Below are positions 8,455 to 18,476 of a DNA stretch of 64,000 bases, piece after piece (position 1 is the stretch's first letter; each line of letters opens with the position of its first letter). The notes under the pieces were generated by a model. That model was not told the DNA's origin. It saw only the letters and a program-made list of their open reading frames with translations, and did no database searches. The translations under genes and the position numbers were made by a program. The DNA lies in assembly GCA_016214955.1 (NCBI GenBank), contig JACRMN010000024.1:62001-126000 (forward strand), in the 5' to 3' direction. Source of the DNA: Deltaproteobacteria bacterium. GTDB taxonomy: Bacteria; Myxococcota; Myxococcia; Myxococcales; Anaeromyxobacteraceae.

Positions 8455-9855
8455 CTACCCGAGCGCCCGGCGGAGCTCGCCGGCGATGCGGTCGGCGTGG
8501 GCGGCGATGACCTTGGCGTCGGGCCCCTCCACCAGCACCCGGGCCTTGTTCTCGGTGCCCGAGTAGCGCACCAGCACCCGGCCCTCGGCCTTGAGCGCCT
8601 TCTCCACCCCCTGCACCGCCTTCTGCAGGCCGGGGAGGCTGCCGAGCGGCTTCTTCTCCCGCACCGGCACGTTGATCTGCACCTGGGGCACCGGCTCGAA
8701 GCAGGCCGCCAGCTCGGAGAGCCCCTTGCCCTGGCGCAGCATCACCTCCAGCAGCTTGAGCGCGGCGCAGACGCCGTCGCCGGTGGTGACGTGGTCCAGG
8801 AACACCAGGTGGCCCGACTGCTCGCCGCCGAAGTTGAAGCCGTGGCGCCGCATCTCGTCCACCACGTAGCGGTCGCCCACCTGGGTGCGAACCACCCGGC
8901 CGCCCACCTCGCGGAGCGCCCGCTCCAGCCCCACGTTGCTCATCACCGTGGCCACCACCGTCTTCTTGGCCAGCAGCTTGCGGCGCAGCAGGTCGCGCCC
9001 GACGATGGCCATGATGGCGTCGCCGTCGACGATGCGCCCGCGCTCGTCGGCCACGATCACCCGGTCGGCGTCGCCGTCGAGGGCGATGCCGATCTGCGCC
9101 CGGTGCTTCACCACCGCCCGGGCCATGGCCTCGGGGTGCACCGCGCCGCAGCGGTCGTTGATGTTGCGCCCGTCGGGCTTGACGTTGAGTGCCACCACCT
9201 TGGCCCCCAGCTCGCCGAAGACCGCCGGGGCCACCCGGTAGGCGGCGCCGTGGCCGCAGTCCACCACCACCGTCATGCCGTCGAGGGTCAGGTCGCGGGG
9301 GAAGAGCGACTTGAGGAACACCACGTAGCGGCCGACGGCGTCCTCGATGCGCTGGGCCTTGCCGATGCGGTGGGCGGTGGGGCGGAGGGCGTGGAAGTCG
9401 CGGGCCCCGTCGCCGTCGCCCGGCCCGCCCAGCACCAGCTGCTCGATGCGCAGCTCGGTGGCGTCGGGCAGCTTGAAGCCGTCGCGGGCGAAGAACTTGA
9501 TGCCGTTGTCCTGGTAGGGGTTGTGGCTGGCGCTGATGACCACGCCGGCGTCGGCGCGCATCGAGTTGGTGATGAAGGCGATGCCTGGGGTGGGCAGCGG
9601 GCCGCAGAGCATCACGTCCACCCCCATGGAGCAGATGCCCGAGGCGATGGCCTGCTCCAGCAGGTAGCCGGAGAGGCGGGTGTCCTTGCCGATGACCACC
9701 CGGTGCCGGTGCGGCCCGGAGCGCATCAGGTAGGCGAGGGCCCGCCCGAGCTGCAGCGCCATCTCGGCGGTCATGGGGTGGACGTTGGCCACCCCGCGGA
9801 CGCCGTCGGTGCCGAAGAGACGGCGGGTGGATTCGCTCGGGCTCGTGGTGTTCAT
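8455..9855 (-). CDS. glmM: Phosphoglucosamine mutase
   Basis: A 466-residue alpha-D-phosphohexomutase that converts glucosamine 6-phosphate to glucosamine 1-phosphate for UDP-GlcNAc, peptidoglycan and LPS. Visible motifs are LFGTDGVRG at the N-terminus, ISASHNP with the phosphorylated Ser at about residue 110, ALDGDADR (metal-binding loop), and the sugar-specificity segment GGEQSGH followed by [12 protein letters not shown]. The order folP-glmM is common. A TTGATC-N17-TAGCTT promoter ends 8 nt before the ATG, so glmM can be transcribed separately from folP and probably without a leader. Confidence 0.97.
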   Translation of the reverse strand: MNTTSPSESTRRLFGTDGVRGVANVHPMTAEMALQLGRALAYLMRSGPHRHRVVIGKDTRLSGYLLEQAIASGICSMGVDVMLCGPLPTPGIAFITNSMRADAGVVISASHNPYQDNGIKFFARDGFKLPDATELRIEQLVLGGPGDGDGARDFHALRPTAHRIGKAQRIEDAVGRYVVFLKSLFPRDLTLDGMTVVVDCGHGAAYRVAPAVFGELGAKVVALNVKPDGRNINDRCGAVHPEAMARAVVKHRAQIGIALDGDADRVIVADERGRIVDGDAIMAIVGRDLLRRKLLAKKTVVATVMSNVGLERALREVGGRVVRTQVGDRYVVDEMRRHGFNFGGEQSGHLVFLDHVTTGDGVCAALKLLEVMLRQGKGLSELAACFEPVPQVQINVPVREKKPLGSLPGLQKAVQGVEKALKAEGRVLVRYSGTENKARVLVEGPDAKVIAAHADRIAGELRRALG

Positions 9856-9863
9856 GGGCCGCG

Positions 9864-9892
9864 AAGCTAGGCGGTCCCGCGCCGCCGATCAA
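9864..9892 (-). promoter_or_regulatory. Internal sigma70-like promoter of glmM
   Basis: Reading the minus strand, TTGATC (9892-9887) and TAGCTT (9869-9864) are 17 nt apart. The glmM ATG is 8 nt beyond the -10 element, so the predicted transcript starts at or next to the start codon. The -35 element overlaps the last codons and stop of folP. Confidence 0.6.
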
Positions 9893-10794
9893 GGACGCCG
9901 AGCGTCGCGCAGGGCCGCGGCCACGAGCGCCGCCTGCCGGGCCGGGGCCACGTCGTGCACGCGGACGAAGACCGCGCCCCCGAGCACCGCCGCGGTCACC
10001 GCCGCCAGCGTGGCCGGCAGCCGCTCCTCCACCGGAACCCCGGCCAGGGCGCCCAGGAAGCTCTTGCGCGAGGGGCCCACCAGCAGCGGCCGCCCCAGCG
10101 CCGCCAGCCGCGGCAGGTTGGCGAGGAGCTCCGCCGTCTGCCCGGCGGTCTTGGCGAAGCCGAGGCCGGGGTCGAGGATCACGCGCTCGGGACGCACGCC
10201 CCGGGCCACCGCCCGCGCCAGCGCCGCCGAGAGCTCGGCCACCACCTCCTCCACCACGTCGCGGTAGCCGGTGTGCCGCTGCATGTCGGCCGGCGTGCCC
10301 CGCATGTGCATCAGCACCGCCGGCGCGTCCCGCTCCGCCACGAGCTCGACCATGCCCGGGGCCGAGAGGCCGGCCACGTCGTTCACCAGGTCGGCGCCGG
10401 CGTCGAGTGCGGCGCGGGCAACGGCCGGCTTGCGCGTGTCCACCGAGATCGGCGCGCCGACGCCCCGGGCCCGCAGCGCCTGGACGACCGGCACCACCCG
10501 GCGGATCTCCTCGGCCTCCGGCACCTCGGGTGCGCCCGGCCGCGTCGACTCGCCGCCCAGGTCGAGCAAGTCGGCACCCTCGGCCAGCAGCCGCTCGGCC
10601 CGGGCCACCGCCGCCGCCGGGTCGAGGTAGCGCCCGCCGTCGGAGAAGGAATCGGGGGTGACGTTCACAACCCCCATGAGGAAGGGGCCCGCCCCCTCGA
10701 AGAGGCGGACCCCGATCTGCAGGCGCATGGCCGGTGTCCCGGGAGCCTGCGGCCCCGCCCCAGGAACGGCCTCTGGACGGGGAGGCTGGCTCAC
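9889..10794 (-). CDS. folP: Dihydropteroate synthase
   Basis: DHPS joins p-aminobenzoate to 6-hydroxymethyl-dihydropterin pyrophosphate in folate synthesis and is the sulfonamide target. The protein has MGVVNVTPDSFSDGG, LLDLGGESTRPG, VDTRKPAVARAAL, NDVAGLS, ILDPGLGFAKT and GPSRKSFLG, covering all the usual substrate-contact segments of the TIM barrel. The GTG at 10794 gives 301 residues and lies 10 bp after the ftsH stop; an internal ATG at 10728 gives 279 residues, closer to the family norm. No good Shine-Dalgarno sequence distinguishes them. Confidence 0.95.
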   Translation of the reverse strand: MSQPPRPEAVPGAGPQAPGTPAMRLQIGVRLFEGAGPFLMGVVNVTPDSFSDGGRYLDPAAAVARAERLLAEGADLLDLGGESTRPGAPEVPEAEEIRRVVPVVQALRARGVGAPISVDTRKPAVARAALDAGADLVNDVAGLSAPGMVELVAERDAPAVLMHMRGTPADMQRHTGYRDVVEEVVAELSAALARAVARGVRPERVILDPGLGFAKTAGQTAELLANLPRLAALGRPLLVGPSRKSFLGALAGVPVEERLPATLAAVTAAVLGGAVFVRVHDVAPARQAALVAAALRDARRP

Positions 10795-10804
10795 GCCCGG
10801 CGGT

Positions 10805-12730
<1,926 letters not shown>

Positions 12731-12782
12731 GGTTCTTCCCCTTCTCGCGAGGCCCCGGAGCGCCAGGCCTCGGAAACTCATC

Positions 12783-14198
12783 CTATAACAGGCTGCCACC
12801 GCCGTCGCAGGCCGGGGTTCGTGGGGCGGGGAGGAGCCGCAGCGCCCACCGCCTCCCCTCTCCGGCCTCCAGGCCGGCCGCCGTGACCCGGAGCTCCGGG
12901 ATCCAGAGGACCCGCCCGCCGGCGTCGGCCAGGAGCAGCAGGCGGTCGCGCCGCCAGCGGGCCACCTTGCAGTCGATGAGCCACGCCTTCAGCTTCTTCG
13001 ACCCCCGCCCGCGGGCCGGCCGGAAGCGGTCTCCGGGCAGCCGGGTCCGGAGCCACAGGGGCCAGGAGACCGCCCCCTCCCGCAGGAAGGGCCCCTCCTC
13101 CCCGGGAGCCTCGAACCGCAAGCAGAGGTTCGCCGCCGGGAAGGAAAAGGTGCCCGGCCCCGGCACGGGGAGGGCCAGCGGCTCCGCCGGTGGGAGCGGC
13201 GCCCCCACCTCCAGCCTGCCGCCGGCCACCCGGGCCTCGAGCCCGCCCGGCAGCGAGACCCGCCCCTCGCCCGGGCGGCCGAGGAGCCTCAGCACGCCCT
13301 CGACCCGGGCCGCCGAGAGCCCGCGCCTGCTCCCGGTCGCCAGCCTCCAGAGGAGGCGCACCGCCCGCCGCTGCACCGCCACCGGCGCCGAGGCCATCCC
13401 GTCGCGGTCGGCCGCGCCGCCGGCCACCAGCCTCCGCGCCCGGGCCTCCAGCGCCCGATCGTCGTCGCGCAGCAGGTCCGCTGCCCGGGCCAGGCTCCGC
13501 TCGGCCGAGGGCGACAGGGCCGCCAGCGCCGGCAGGATCTCGCGGCGGACCCGGTTGCGCAGGTAGGCATCGCCGGCGTTGCTCGGGTCCTCGAGCCATC
13601 CCAGCCCCCGGTCGCCCAGATAGGCCAGCACCTGGGAGCGCGACAGGTCGAGCAGCGGCCGCACCACTGCGGGCGCGCCGCGCCGGGGCGGGATGGCGCC
13701 CAGCCCGCGCGCGCCGGATCCGCGCAGCAGCCGCAGGATCACCGTCTCGGCCTGGTCGCTGCGGGTGTGGCCGGTGGCGAGCGCCTCTCCGCCTGCCGCC
13801 TGGCGCAGCGCCGCATAGCGCGCCCGGCGCGCCTGCTCCTGGCGGTTTCCGGCCCGCACCTCCACGCGCCGCGCCTCGAACGGCACGCCGAGCGCGCGGC
13901 ACAGCGCCCGGCAGTGCCCGGCGTCGCGCTCGCTGCCGGCGCGCAGTCCGTGGTCGACGTGGCAAGCGCGCACCGGCCCCACCTCCCCGCGCTGCGCGAG
14001 CGCCGCGAGCGCCGAGAGGAGCGCCGTCGAGTCGGGTCCGCCGGAGAGCGCCACCAGCACCGGCTCACCGGGCGCGAGCAAGGCGCGGCGGCGCAGCGTC
14101 CGCGCCACGGCAAGCTCGAAGGAGTGCAGCGGTCCGGCCCGCTTCGGGGGTCTAGGCAAGGCGGCTCCCGGGCCCCATCCTAGGTCCATCCACGGCAC
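12783..14198 (-). CDS. tilS: tRNA(Ile)-lysidine synthase
   Basis: TilS adds lysine to C34 of the AUA-reading tRNA-Ile. The protein has the PP-loop SGGPDST at about residue 53, [19 protein letters not shown] and the LEDPSN segment, then a TilS substrate-binding domain and a C-terminal domain ([17 protein letters not shown]). At 471 residues it has the full three-domain architecture. The start is uncertain: GTG at 14198 or ATG at 14189; neither has a clear ribosome site. It begins the minus-strand block that continues with ftsH 52 bp downstream, the same gene neighbours seen in many bacteria. Confidence 0.92.
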   Translation of the reverse strand: MPWMDLGWGPGAALPRPPKRAGPLHSFELAVARTLRRRALLAPGEPVLVALSGGPDSTALLSALAALAQRGEVGPVRACHVDHGLRAGSERDAGHCRALCRALGVPFEARRVEVRAGNRQEQARRARYAALRQAAGGEALATGHTRSDQAETVILRLLRGSGARGLGAIPPRRGAPAVVRPLLDLSRSQVLAYLGDRGLGWLEDPSNAGDAYLRNRVRREILPALAALSPSAERSLARAADLLRDDDRALEARARRLVAGGAADRDGMASAPVAVQRRAVRLLWRLATGSRRGLSAARVEGVLRLLGRPGEGRVSLPGGLEARVAGGRLEVGAPLPPAEPLALPVPGPGTFSFPAANLCLRFEAPGEEGPFLREGAVSWPLWLRTRLPGDRFRPARGRGSKKLKAWLIDCKVARWRRDRLLLLADAGGRVLWIPELRVTAAGLEAGEGRRWALRLLPAPRTPACDGGGSLL

Positions 14199-14271
14199 GC
14201 TGCACGGCGCACCGAGCCCCAGCGGAATAGGCGTCTCCGCCGCCTCGTTGGAGGGAGGCGAAGCGAATCAG

Positions 14272-14300
14272 TTGACGTGGGGTGGCCGCCCGCACAGTTT
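14272..14300 (+). promoter_or_regulatory. Possible promoter upstream of a small RNA
   Basis: TTGACG at 14272-14277 is followed 17 nt later by CAGTTT at 14295-14300. The -35 match is good and the -10 match is weak. It points toward the terminator at 14347-14379 with no coding sequence between them. Confidence 0.35.
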
Positions 14301-14306
14301 GTTGTT

Positions 14307-14379
14307 GGGCCTAGGGGTCCCCCCCCTCCCCCTCTGGGCCCACGGGGAGCCGGCAGAGATGCCGGCTCCTCACTTTTTC
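14307..14379 (+). ncRNA. Candidate small RNA of about 73 nt
   Basis: A short plus-strand segment between a promoter-like sequence and an intrinsic terminator. It can fold into two consecutive hairpins: GGGCC...GGCCC with an inner GGGG/CCCC stem around 14308-14342, then the terminator stem at 14347-14368. It contains no plausible reading frame. It could instead be an attenuator for read-through from the divergent region into the ribbon-helix-helix gene, although that gene has its own promoter downstream. Transcription is not shown by sequence alone. Confidence 0.35.
14347..14379 (+). terminator. Intrinsic terminator
   Basis: A perfect 9-bp stem, GAGCCGGCA (14347-14355) and TGCCGGCTC (14360-14368), closes a GAGA tetraloop and is followed by CTCACTTTTT. 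The T-run after the stem marks it as a plus-strand terminator. No coding gene lies directly upstream on this strand. Confidence 0.75.
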
Positions 14380-14420
14380 TGCGCGCTGCGGTCGCGGTGT
14401 AGCAGGAACTGCGACGTTTC

Positions 14421-14449
14421 TTGACCGCGCTGGGCCAGCGGCGTACAAG
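14421..14449 (+). promoter_or_regulatory. Sigma70-like promoter of the ribbon-helix-helix gene
   Basis: TTGACC at 14421-14426 and TACAAG at 14444-14449 are 17 nt apart, the best-matched promoter in the window. The predicted start near 14456 gives a leader of about 28 nt that contains GGAG upstream of the ATG at 14484. Confidence 0.7.
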
Positions 14450-14483
14450 CAACCAGATCTCCACACTTTTCGACGGAGTGACG

Positions 14484-14699
14484 ATGGCCGGCACCGACAA
14501 GCGTAAGCAGTCGCTGTACTTCCCCGAGGACATGCTCAACGAGATCCAGGCCGAGGCCAACCGGCAGGATCGCTCCCTGTCCTGGATCGTGCAGCAGGCC
14601 TGGCGCATCGCCCGCAGTGAGATCATGCGTTTCCCGTCGGTGAATGACGTGCTGTCCGGCGTCGCCCGCGAGGACGAGCGCGAGGAAAAGGGCGGGTAG
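14484..14699 (+). CDS. Small ribbon-helix-helix-like protein (TIGR04563 type)
   Basis: A 71-residue protein: a short basic N-terminus (TDKRKQ), a strand-like SLYFPEDML, then two helices (NEIQAEANRQDRSLSWIVQ and WRIARSEI) and an acidic tail. The pattern matches the MetJ/Arc-type fold and, from memory, the small TIGR04563 family found mainly in Myxococcota. It is probably a DNA-binding regulator working as a dimer; the target is unknown. I chose ATG 14484 because GGAG (14474-14477) sits at the right distance; an upstream in-frame start at 14421 lies inside the promoter. Convergence of a strong promoter and small size suggests high expression. Confidence 0.75.
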   Translation: MAGTDKRKQSLYFPEDMLNEIQAEANRQDRSLSWIVQQAWRIARSEIMRFPSVNDVLSGVAREDEREEKGG

Positions 14700-14723
14700 C
14701 TCGCAGCCCCTTCCTGCGGCGCC

Positions 14724-16019
14724 ATGTCGGACCCCACCACCCGCGGCGCGGGCGAGCCGGACGACCTCGGTCCTCCCGGTGAACCGGTGACGCAGACCGA
14801 GCTCGACCTCACGCCCAAGTCGTCCGGCGGGATGCCCGGCTGGGCCAAGGTCGCGGCCGTGGTCGCCGCGGTGGCCGTTGCCGGCGCGGCCGCCCTCGCC
14901 TACCGCAGCCACCACCGCAAGAAGGTGCTCCGCGAAGGGCTGGCGCGCGCACAGTCGCTGCTGCGCGCCGACACCTTCGCCGGCTACCGCGAGGCCTCGC
15001 GCCTCCTCGAGCCGCTCTCCGCGCTCGATCCCGTCGAGGCCGGCGCCATGCGCGCCTACGCGCTCGCCGCCCTCTTCGCCGACTACCGCGACCCCAAGGC
15101 CTCCGCCGAGGCCGAGGGGCTCCTCGTCGAGCCGGGCCGGGCGGCCGAGGTTCCGGAGGCAGCCCAGCTCGCCTACGCGGCGCTGGCGCTGGGCCGGATG
15201 GAGGTGGGCAATGCCGCCGGCTTCGCCGCCCGCACCCGCAGCGCCACCGGGCTCGCACTCCAGGCCCGGACCTCGCTGGCCGCCGGAAACCTGGGCGCCG
15301 CCAGCGAGCCGCTGGCCCGCGCCGTCCAGGCAGACCCCACGCTCCCCATGGCGCTGGCGCTGCGCGGCGACGTGCAGCGCCGCTCCGGCATCGCCGCAGA
15401 CGCCCTGGCCTCCTACCGCGGGGCGCTCGTCGCCTCGCCGAGCCATCCCCGCGCCACCTACGGTCTCGCCAAGCTGGCGCTCGCGGGCCAGGGCGATCCG
15501 GCCCAGGCGCGGGAGGCGCTCACCCGCATCCTCGACGACCGCGAGGGCACGCCGCGCAACGAGCGGGCCCGCGCCGCCCTCTACCTTGCCGCGTTGCAGG
15601 CCCGCGCCGGCGACCGGACCGGCGCCGCCGGCACCGCCGATCGCGCCGGGCTCGACCCCCAGGCCCGGGCGTGGCTGGAGAAGGCCGCCGGCGAGATGGA
15701 GCTGCACAGGGGGCCCTACCGCGTCGTCGGGGGCGCGCCGCCGGCGCTGGTCTCGGCCAGCGACGACGATCCCTACGTGGCCCCGCCCCCTCCGCCGCCC
15801 CGGGCCGAGCCCGGCCCGGCGCCCGCCAAGAAGGCGAAGGCCACGCTGGCCAAGAAGAAGGCCCCCGCCAAGAAGGCCACGGCCAAGAAGGCGAGCAGCA
15901 AGGCGAAGCCGCAGGCCAAGGCCACCGCCAAGGGCAAGGCCAAGCCGGCCGCCAAGAAGGGCTCGACCAAGAAGGCCCCGGCCAGGAAGCCGGCGCCCCG
16001 GAAGCCCGCCGAGCAGTAG
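14724..16019 (+). CDS. TPR-like membrane-anchored protein with histone-H1-like tail
   Basis: A 431-residue protein. Residues about 40-62 form one hydrophobic helix (VAAVVAAVAVAGAAALAY), preceded by an acidic N-terminus, so it is likely a type II inner-membrane protein or a cytoplasmic anchor. The middle (about 70-330) is Ala-rich helical repeat sequence with TPR character (for example ALRGDVQRRSGIAADALASY). A Pro stretch then leads to a C-terminal tail of about 70 residues made of AKK, KKAPAKKA and TAKK units, like histone H1 or myxobacterial Lys-rich DNA-binding tails. Function unknown; DNA or polyanion binding by the tail is inference. Confidence 0.7.
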   Translation: MSDPTTRGAGEPDDLGPPGEPVTQTELDLTPKSSGGMPGWAKVAAVVAAVAVAGAAALAYRSHHRKKVLREGLARAQSLLRADTFAGYREASRLLEPLSALDPVEAGAMRAYALAALFADYRDPKASAEAEGLLVEPGRAAEVPEAAQLAYAALALGRMEVGNAAGFAARTRSATGLALQARTSLAAGNLGAASEPLARAVQADPTLPMALALRGDVQRRSGIAADALASYRGALVASPSHPRATYGLAKLALAGQGDPAQAREALTRILDDREGTPRNERARAALYLAALQARAGDRTGAAGTADRAGLDPQARAWLEKAAGEMELHRGPYRVVGGAPPALVSASDDDPYVAPPPPPPRAEPGPAPAKKAKATLAKKKAPAKKATAKKASSKAKPQAKATAKGKAKPAAKKGSTKKAPARKPAPRKPAEQ

Positions 16020-16037
16020 CGCCGGGCGGCTCCCCCC

Positions 16038-16556
16038 TCAGCTCCCCTTGCCCGGCGGCTCCGGCCGCGAGTGGAGGATCACGATCTTCCCGGGGATGAA
16101 CTTGAGGTCCACGCGCCCGCGGGGCCTGTCCCAGCGCACCTGGCGCATGTCGATGAAGGCGTCGTCCCTGGTGGCCGTGCCCGGCTCCCCGAACCGCTCC
16201 GCCAGCACCTTGCCCAGGGCCTCGAAGACCTCGGCCCCGACGAACTTCTCGTGGCCCGCCACCAGGCTCACCAGCGCCAGCTTGCCGCCCTCGAACACGA
16301 AGCGGACGCGGAAGGCCTGGCCGCCGAGCTCGTGGCGCTCGATGCCGGCCGAGATGGTGTTGCCGTCGGCGAGCCTCTGCTCGGGCTCGAGCCGGGTGGC
16401 CTCCCCGGGAAAGGCCCTCAGCACCTCGTCGACGGTCATGCCCCAGCGGGCGGCGCGCCACTCGCCGGTGGCGCCTTCGGCCGGGCTGGCGGCGCGGGCC
16501 GGGCCGAGCGTGAGGCAGAGCGCGAGGAGGGCGGGGAGCGCAAGGTGGAGTCTCAT
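16038..16556 (-). CDS. Exported protein of unknown function
   Basis: A 172-residue protein with a clear signal peptide (LHLALPALLALCLTLGPARA) and a compact domain that begins WRAARWGMTVDEVLRAFPGEA. This opening resembles small periplasmic proteins in which a WGMT.DEV motif is followed by a beta-rich fold, but I cannot name a family with confidence. It is convergent with the TPR gene 18 bp away and divergent from the exported protein at 16674. Cellular location is predicted to be periplasm. Confidence 0.6.
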   Translation of the reverse strand: MRLHLALPALLALCLTLGPARAASPAEGATGEWRAARWGMTVDEVLRAFPGEATRLEPEQRLADGNTISAGIERHELGGQAFRVRFVFEGGKLALVSLVAGHEKFVGAEVFEALGKVLAERFGEPGTATRDDAFIDMRQVRWDRPRGRVDLKFIPGKIVILHSRPEPPGKGS

Positions 16557-16638
16557 GGGGCCATTCTCCCCGGACGGCGCCGGCGCGTCGACGGCCAAGG
16601 GCCGCGGTGCCACGGACAGCCGGCCGTTGCGGTTCCCC

Positions 16639-16667
16639 CTGACGGTCGGAGGCTCCCGGGCTAGGAT
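16639..16667 (+). promoter_or_regulatory. Promoter of the exported-protein gene at 16674
   Basis: CTGACG (16639-16644) and TAGGAT (16662-16667) are 17 nt apart, with the ATG only 6 nt after the -10 element. The expected transcript starts at the start codon. The same TAGGAT-N6-ATG arrangement recurs at 53409-53423. Confidence 0.55.
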
Positions 16668-16673
16668 GCTCGC

Positions 16674-17282
16674 ATGCACGCGACGCTCGCAGCCCTCCTC
16701 GCCTCGCTGGCGCTGGCCGCCGGCGCCACCCCCGCCGACCCGGCGCCCCCGGGCGAGGGCGAGGACCCGGTGCAGGTGCCACCCGGCTCGGCGGAGGACC
16801 AGGCGCTCTGGCGCGCCGGGCAGGCGGTGGCCCCGGACATCGGCCGGGCGCGGCTCAGGGCCAACAAGCTCCAGTGGGAGGCCCGCCAGGCCCGGACGCT
16901 GGAGCGGCTCGAGGCGCTGGCCAGGGCGGAGGCGGACCCGGCTGCGAAGAAGGCCGCCGACCTCCTGCCGCGCTACCGGGCCGCGCTGGCCTTCAACCAC
17001 CAGACCCTGACCCGCCAGTGGCCGGTGGACCCGACCCGCGGCTGCGGCTACTCGGTCATGGCCTTCGAGAGCGTCCTCTACTCCAGCGACCACCGGCGCC
17101 GCACCTCCCAGCTCACCGCGGCCCGCGAGGACCTGCAGGACTGCGTGACCCGCGCCGCACCGGCGGTGAAGGTGATGGCCGAGTCCAACCGGGACCTCGA
17201 GGCGCTCACCGCCGAGGTCCAGGCCGTCCTGCCGCCGATGGGCGTCGCCCGGCCGAAGCCCGCCACCCCCGCCAGGAACTAG
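16674..17282 (+). CDS. Exported protein of unknown function
   Basis: A 202-residue protein with a signal peptide (TLAALLASLALAAGA), a Pro/Glu-rich linker, and a helical body (residues about 45-180) rich in Arg and Ala with two cysteines (CGY, DCV) that could pair. No known domain is recognised. It is followed 18 bp later by another small exported protein, and then by a TM-anchored protein, so three unknown envelope proteins may form one transcript. A promoter ends 6 nt before its ATG. Confidence 0.6.
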   Translation: MHATLAALLASLALAAGATPADPAPPGEGEDPVQVPPGSAEDQALWRAGQAVAPDIGRARLRANKLQWEARQARTLERLEALARAEADPAAKKAADLLPRYRAALAFNHQTLTRQWPVDPTRGCGYSVMAFESVLYSSDHRRRTSQLTAAREDLQDCVTRAAPAVKVMAESNRDLEALTAEVQAVLPPMGVARPKPATPARN

Positions 17283-17300
17283 GCTCGAGGAGCCCATCTC

Positions 17301-17774
17301 ATGAAGCCGCTCGCCGCGCTCCTCCTCGCCGCTGCCCTGGCCTCGCCGGCCGTTGCCGGGGACCCCGCCTGCAAGGGCACCATCTCGGGGGCGGCCAGGG
17401 GCACCTTCACCTGCAAGCTGGGCGTGTTCGAGAAGGACGGCAGCCACTACCTGGTCATCGAGCCGCTCGGCCCGGTGGAGGGCATCCCCGGCTACTGGCC
17501 CGGCTCCTTCGAGCTCCCCGGCAAGCCGGAGGCCCGCCGCTACACGCTCGACCAGCTGGTGGCCGGCCGGGCCAGCGTCGGGGTCGAGGGCGGCGCCCTC
17601 TACAGCGCCACCAAGACCTCGAGCCAGCGGGGCGAGGTGACCCTCGAGTTCCGCAGCGTGAAGCCGGACAGGGGTGCGCCCGGAAGCTTCCGGGTGCGCG
17701 GCAGCTACCGCGCCCGGCTCCTGCCGGTGGGCGCCGGCAAGTCGGGCGAGGTGCTGCTCGACGTCACCTTCTGA
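17301..17774 (+). CDS. Small exported protein of unknown function
   Basis: A 157-residue protein with a signal peptide (PLAALLLAAALASPAVA) and a mature part predicted to be beta-rich (GTISGAARGTFTCKLGVFE, GEVTLEFRSV, SGEVLLDVTF). Two cysteines near the mature N-terminus (DPACKG, FTCKL) could form a disulfide. GAGGAG about 10 nt upstream of the ATG is a ribosome site. No family recognised. Its stop codon is in the same frame as the next gene, 9 bp before that gene's probable start. Confidence 0.6.
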   Translation: MKPLAALLLAAALASPAVAGDPACKGTISGAARGTFTCKLGVFEKDGSHYLVIEPLGPVEGIPGYWPGSFELPGKPEARRYTLDQLVAGRASVGVEGGALYSATKTSSQRGEVTLEFRSVKPDRGAPGSFRVRGSYRARLLPVGAGKSGEVLLDVTF

Positions 17775-17783
17775 GGCCTCCCT

Positions 17784-18410
17784 CTGCGCAAGCTCGCCTA
17801 CCTGGCCGGCGCCATCCTCCTGCTCGCCGGCGTGGGCGTGGTCGCCATCTACCTGCTCTCGCAGCCCGACTCCCCGGCGCCCGGCGCGCTGCCGCCCGCG
17901 GCCGCGGAGGCCCCCGCGCCCCCGCCCTCCGCCCCTGCGGCGGCGGCGCCCGACCTGAGCCGCTTCCAGGGCGGCAAGGCGCCCCCGGCCCCGATGGTCT
18001 ACGCGCCGGCACCGGTGCCGCCGCCCGACTCCTGGGAGGCGCTGCCCATCGCGCGAGAGCGCTCGCTGGGCCCGCTGGGCGGCGCCCTGCGCGCAGGCCT
18101 CGACCCGCTCTCGCCCCAGCTCTCGGCCTGCCTGCGCGCCGCCCCCCCGGCGCTGCCCGGGAGCACCACGGTCTCGGAGGCGGCGGGCGACGAGGACGTC
18201 TCCGACGGCGGCGGCATGCCGGCCGTGGTCCTCCACATCGAGACGCTGGAGGGCCGGCTCCGCATCGTGGACGCCCCGGTGCTCTCCTGGTCCGGGACCA
18301 GCGACGTGGCCATGGGCTGCGTCCAGCAGGCGCTGCGGGGCAAGTCCTTCGCGGCACCGGCGGCGCACGCCGGCCGGAAGCTGCGGGTCGCCTACGCCAT
18401 CCCCCAGTGA
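17784..18410 (+). CDS. Membrane-anchored protein with AgmX/TonB-like C-terminus
   Basis: An N-terminal TM helix (LAYLAGAILLLAGVGVVAIYLL) is followed by a Pro/Ala-rich linker and a C-terminal domain (GCVQQALRGKSFAAPAA...LRVAYAI). That ending resembles the C-terminal domain of myxobacterial AgmX-type and TonB-like proteins (Cys, Leu, F.AP, V.Y pattern); this is a weak match. The TM helix is only complete if translation starts at a CTG at 17784; the first standard start, GTG 17832, would cut the helix in half. No ATG lies between the upstream stop (17772-17774) and the helix. Confidence 0.5.
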   Translation: MRKLAYLAGAILLLAGVGVVAIYLLSQPDSPAPGALPPAAAEAPAPPPSAPAAAAPDLSRFQGGKAPPAPMVYAPAPVPPPDSWEALPIARERSLGPLGGALRAGLDPLSPQLSACLRAAPPALPGSTTVSEAAGDEDVSDGGGMPAVVLHIETLEGRLRIVDAPVLSWSGTSDVAMGCVQQALRGKSFAAPAAHAGRKLRVAYAIPQ

Positions 18411-18427
18411 AGGTCGCCCGGAGCGCG

Positions 18428-18457
18428 GCGGCGCGCCCGCCGGAGCGAGCGCGCCGC
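18428..18457. terminator. Hairpin between convergent genes
   Basis: A perfect 9-bp GC stem, GCGGCGCGC (18428-18436) and GCGCGCCGC (18449-18457), with a 12-nt loop lies in the 66-bp gap between two convergent genes. There is no T-run on either side, so terminator function is plausible from position only. Confidence 0.35.
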
Positions 18458-18476
18458 GACCCCGCCGCGACCTGCC

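Larger units (their letters stand above)
14199..14483. other. Intergenic region with divergent signals and possible sRNA
   Basis: No protein gene is seen in this 285-bp gap between tilS (minus) and the ribbon-helix-helix gene (plus). It holds a possible plus-strand transcript (about 14307-14379) ending in an intrinsic terminator, followed by a strong promoter at 14421-14449. These are listed separately. Confidence 0.6.

Noticed and set aside
14421-14483. Upstream start of the ribbon-helix-helix gene at 14421
   Set aside because: That start falls on the -35 promoter element; the ATG at 14484 has a ribosome site and fits the family length.
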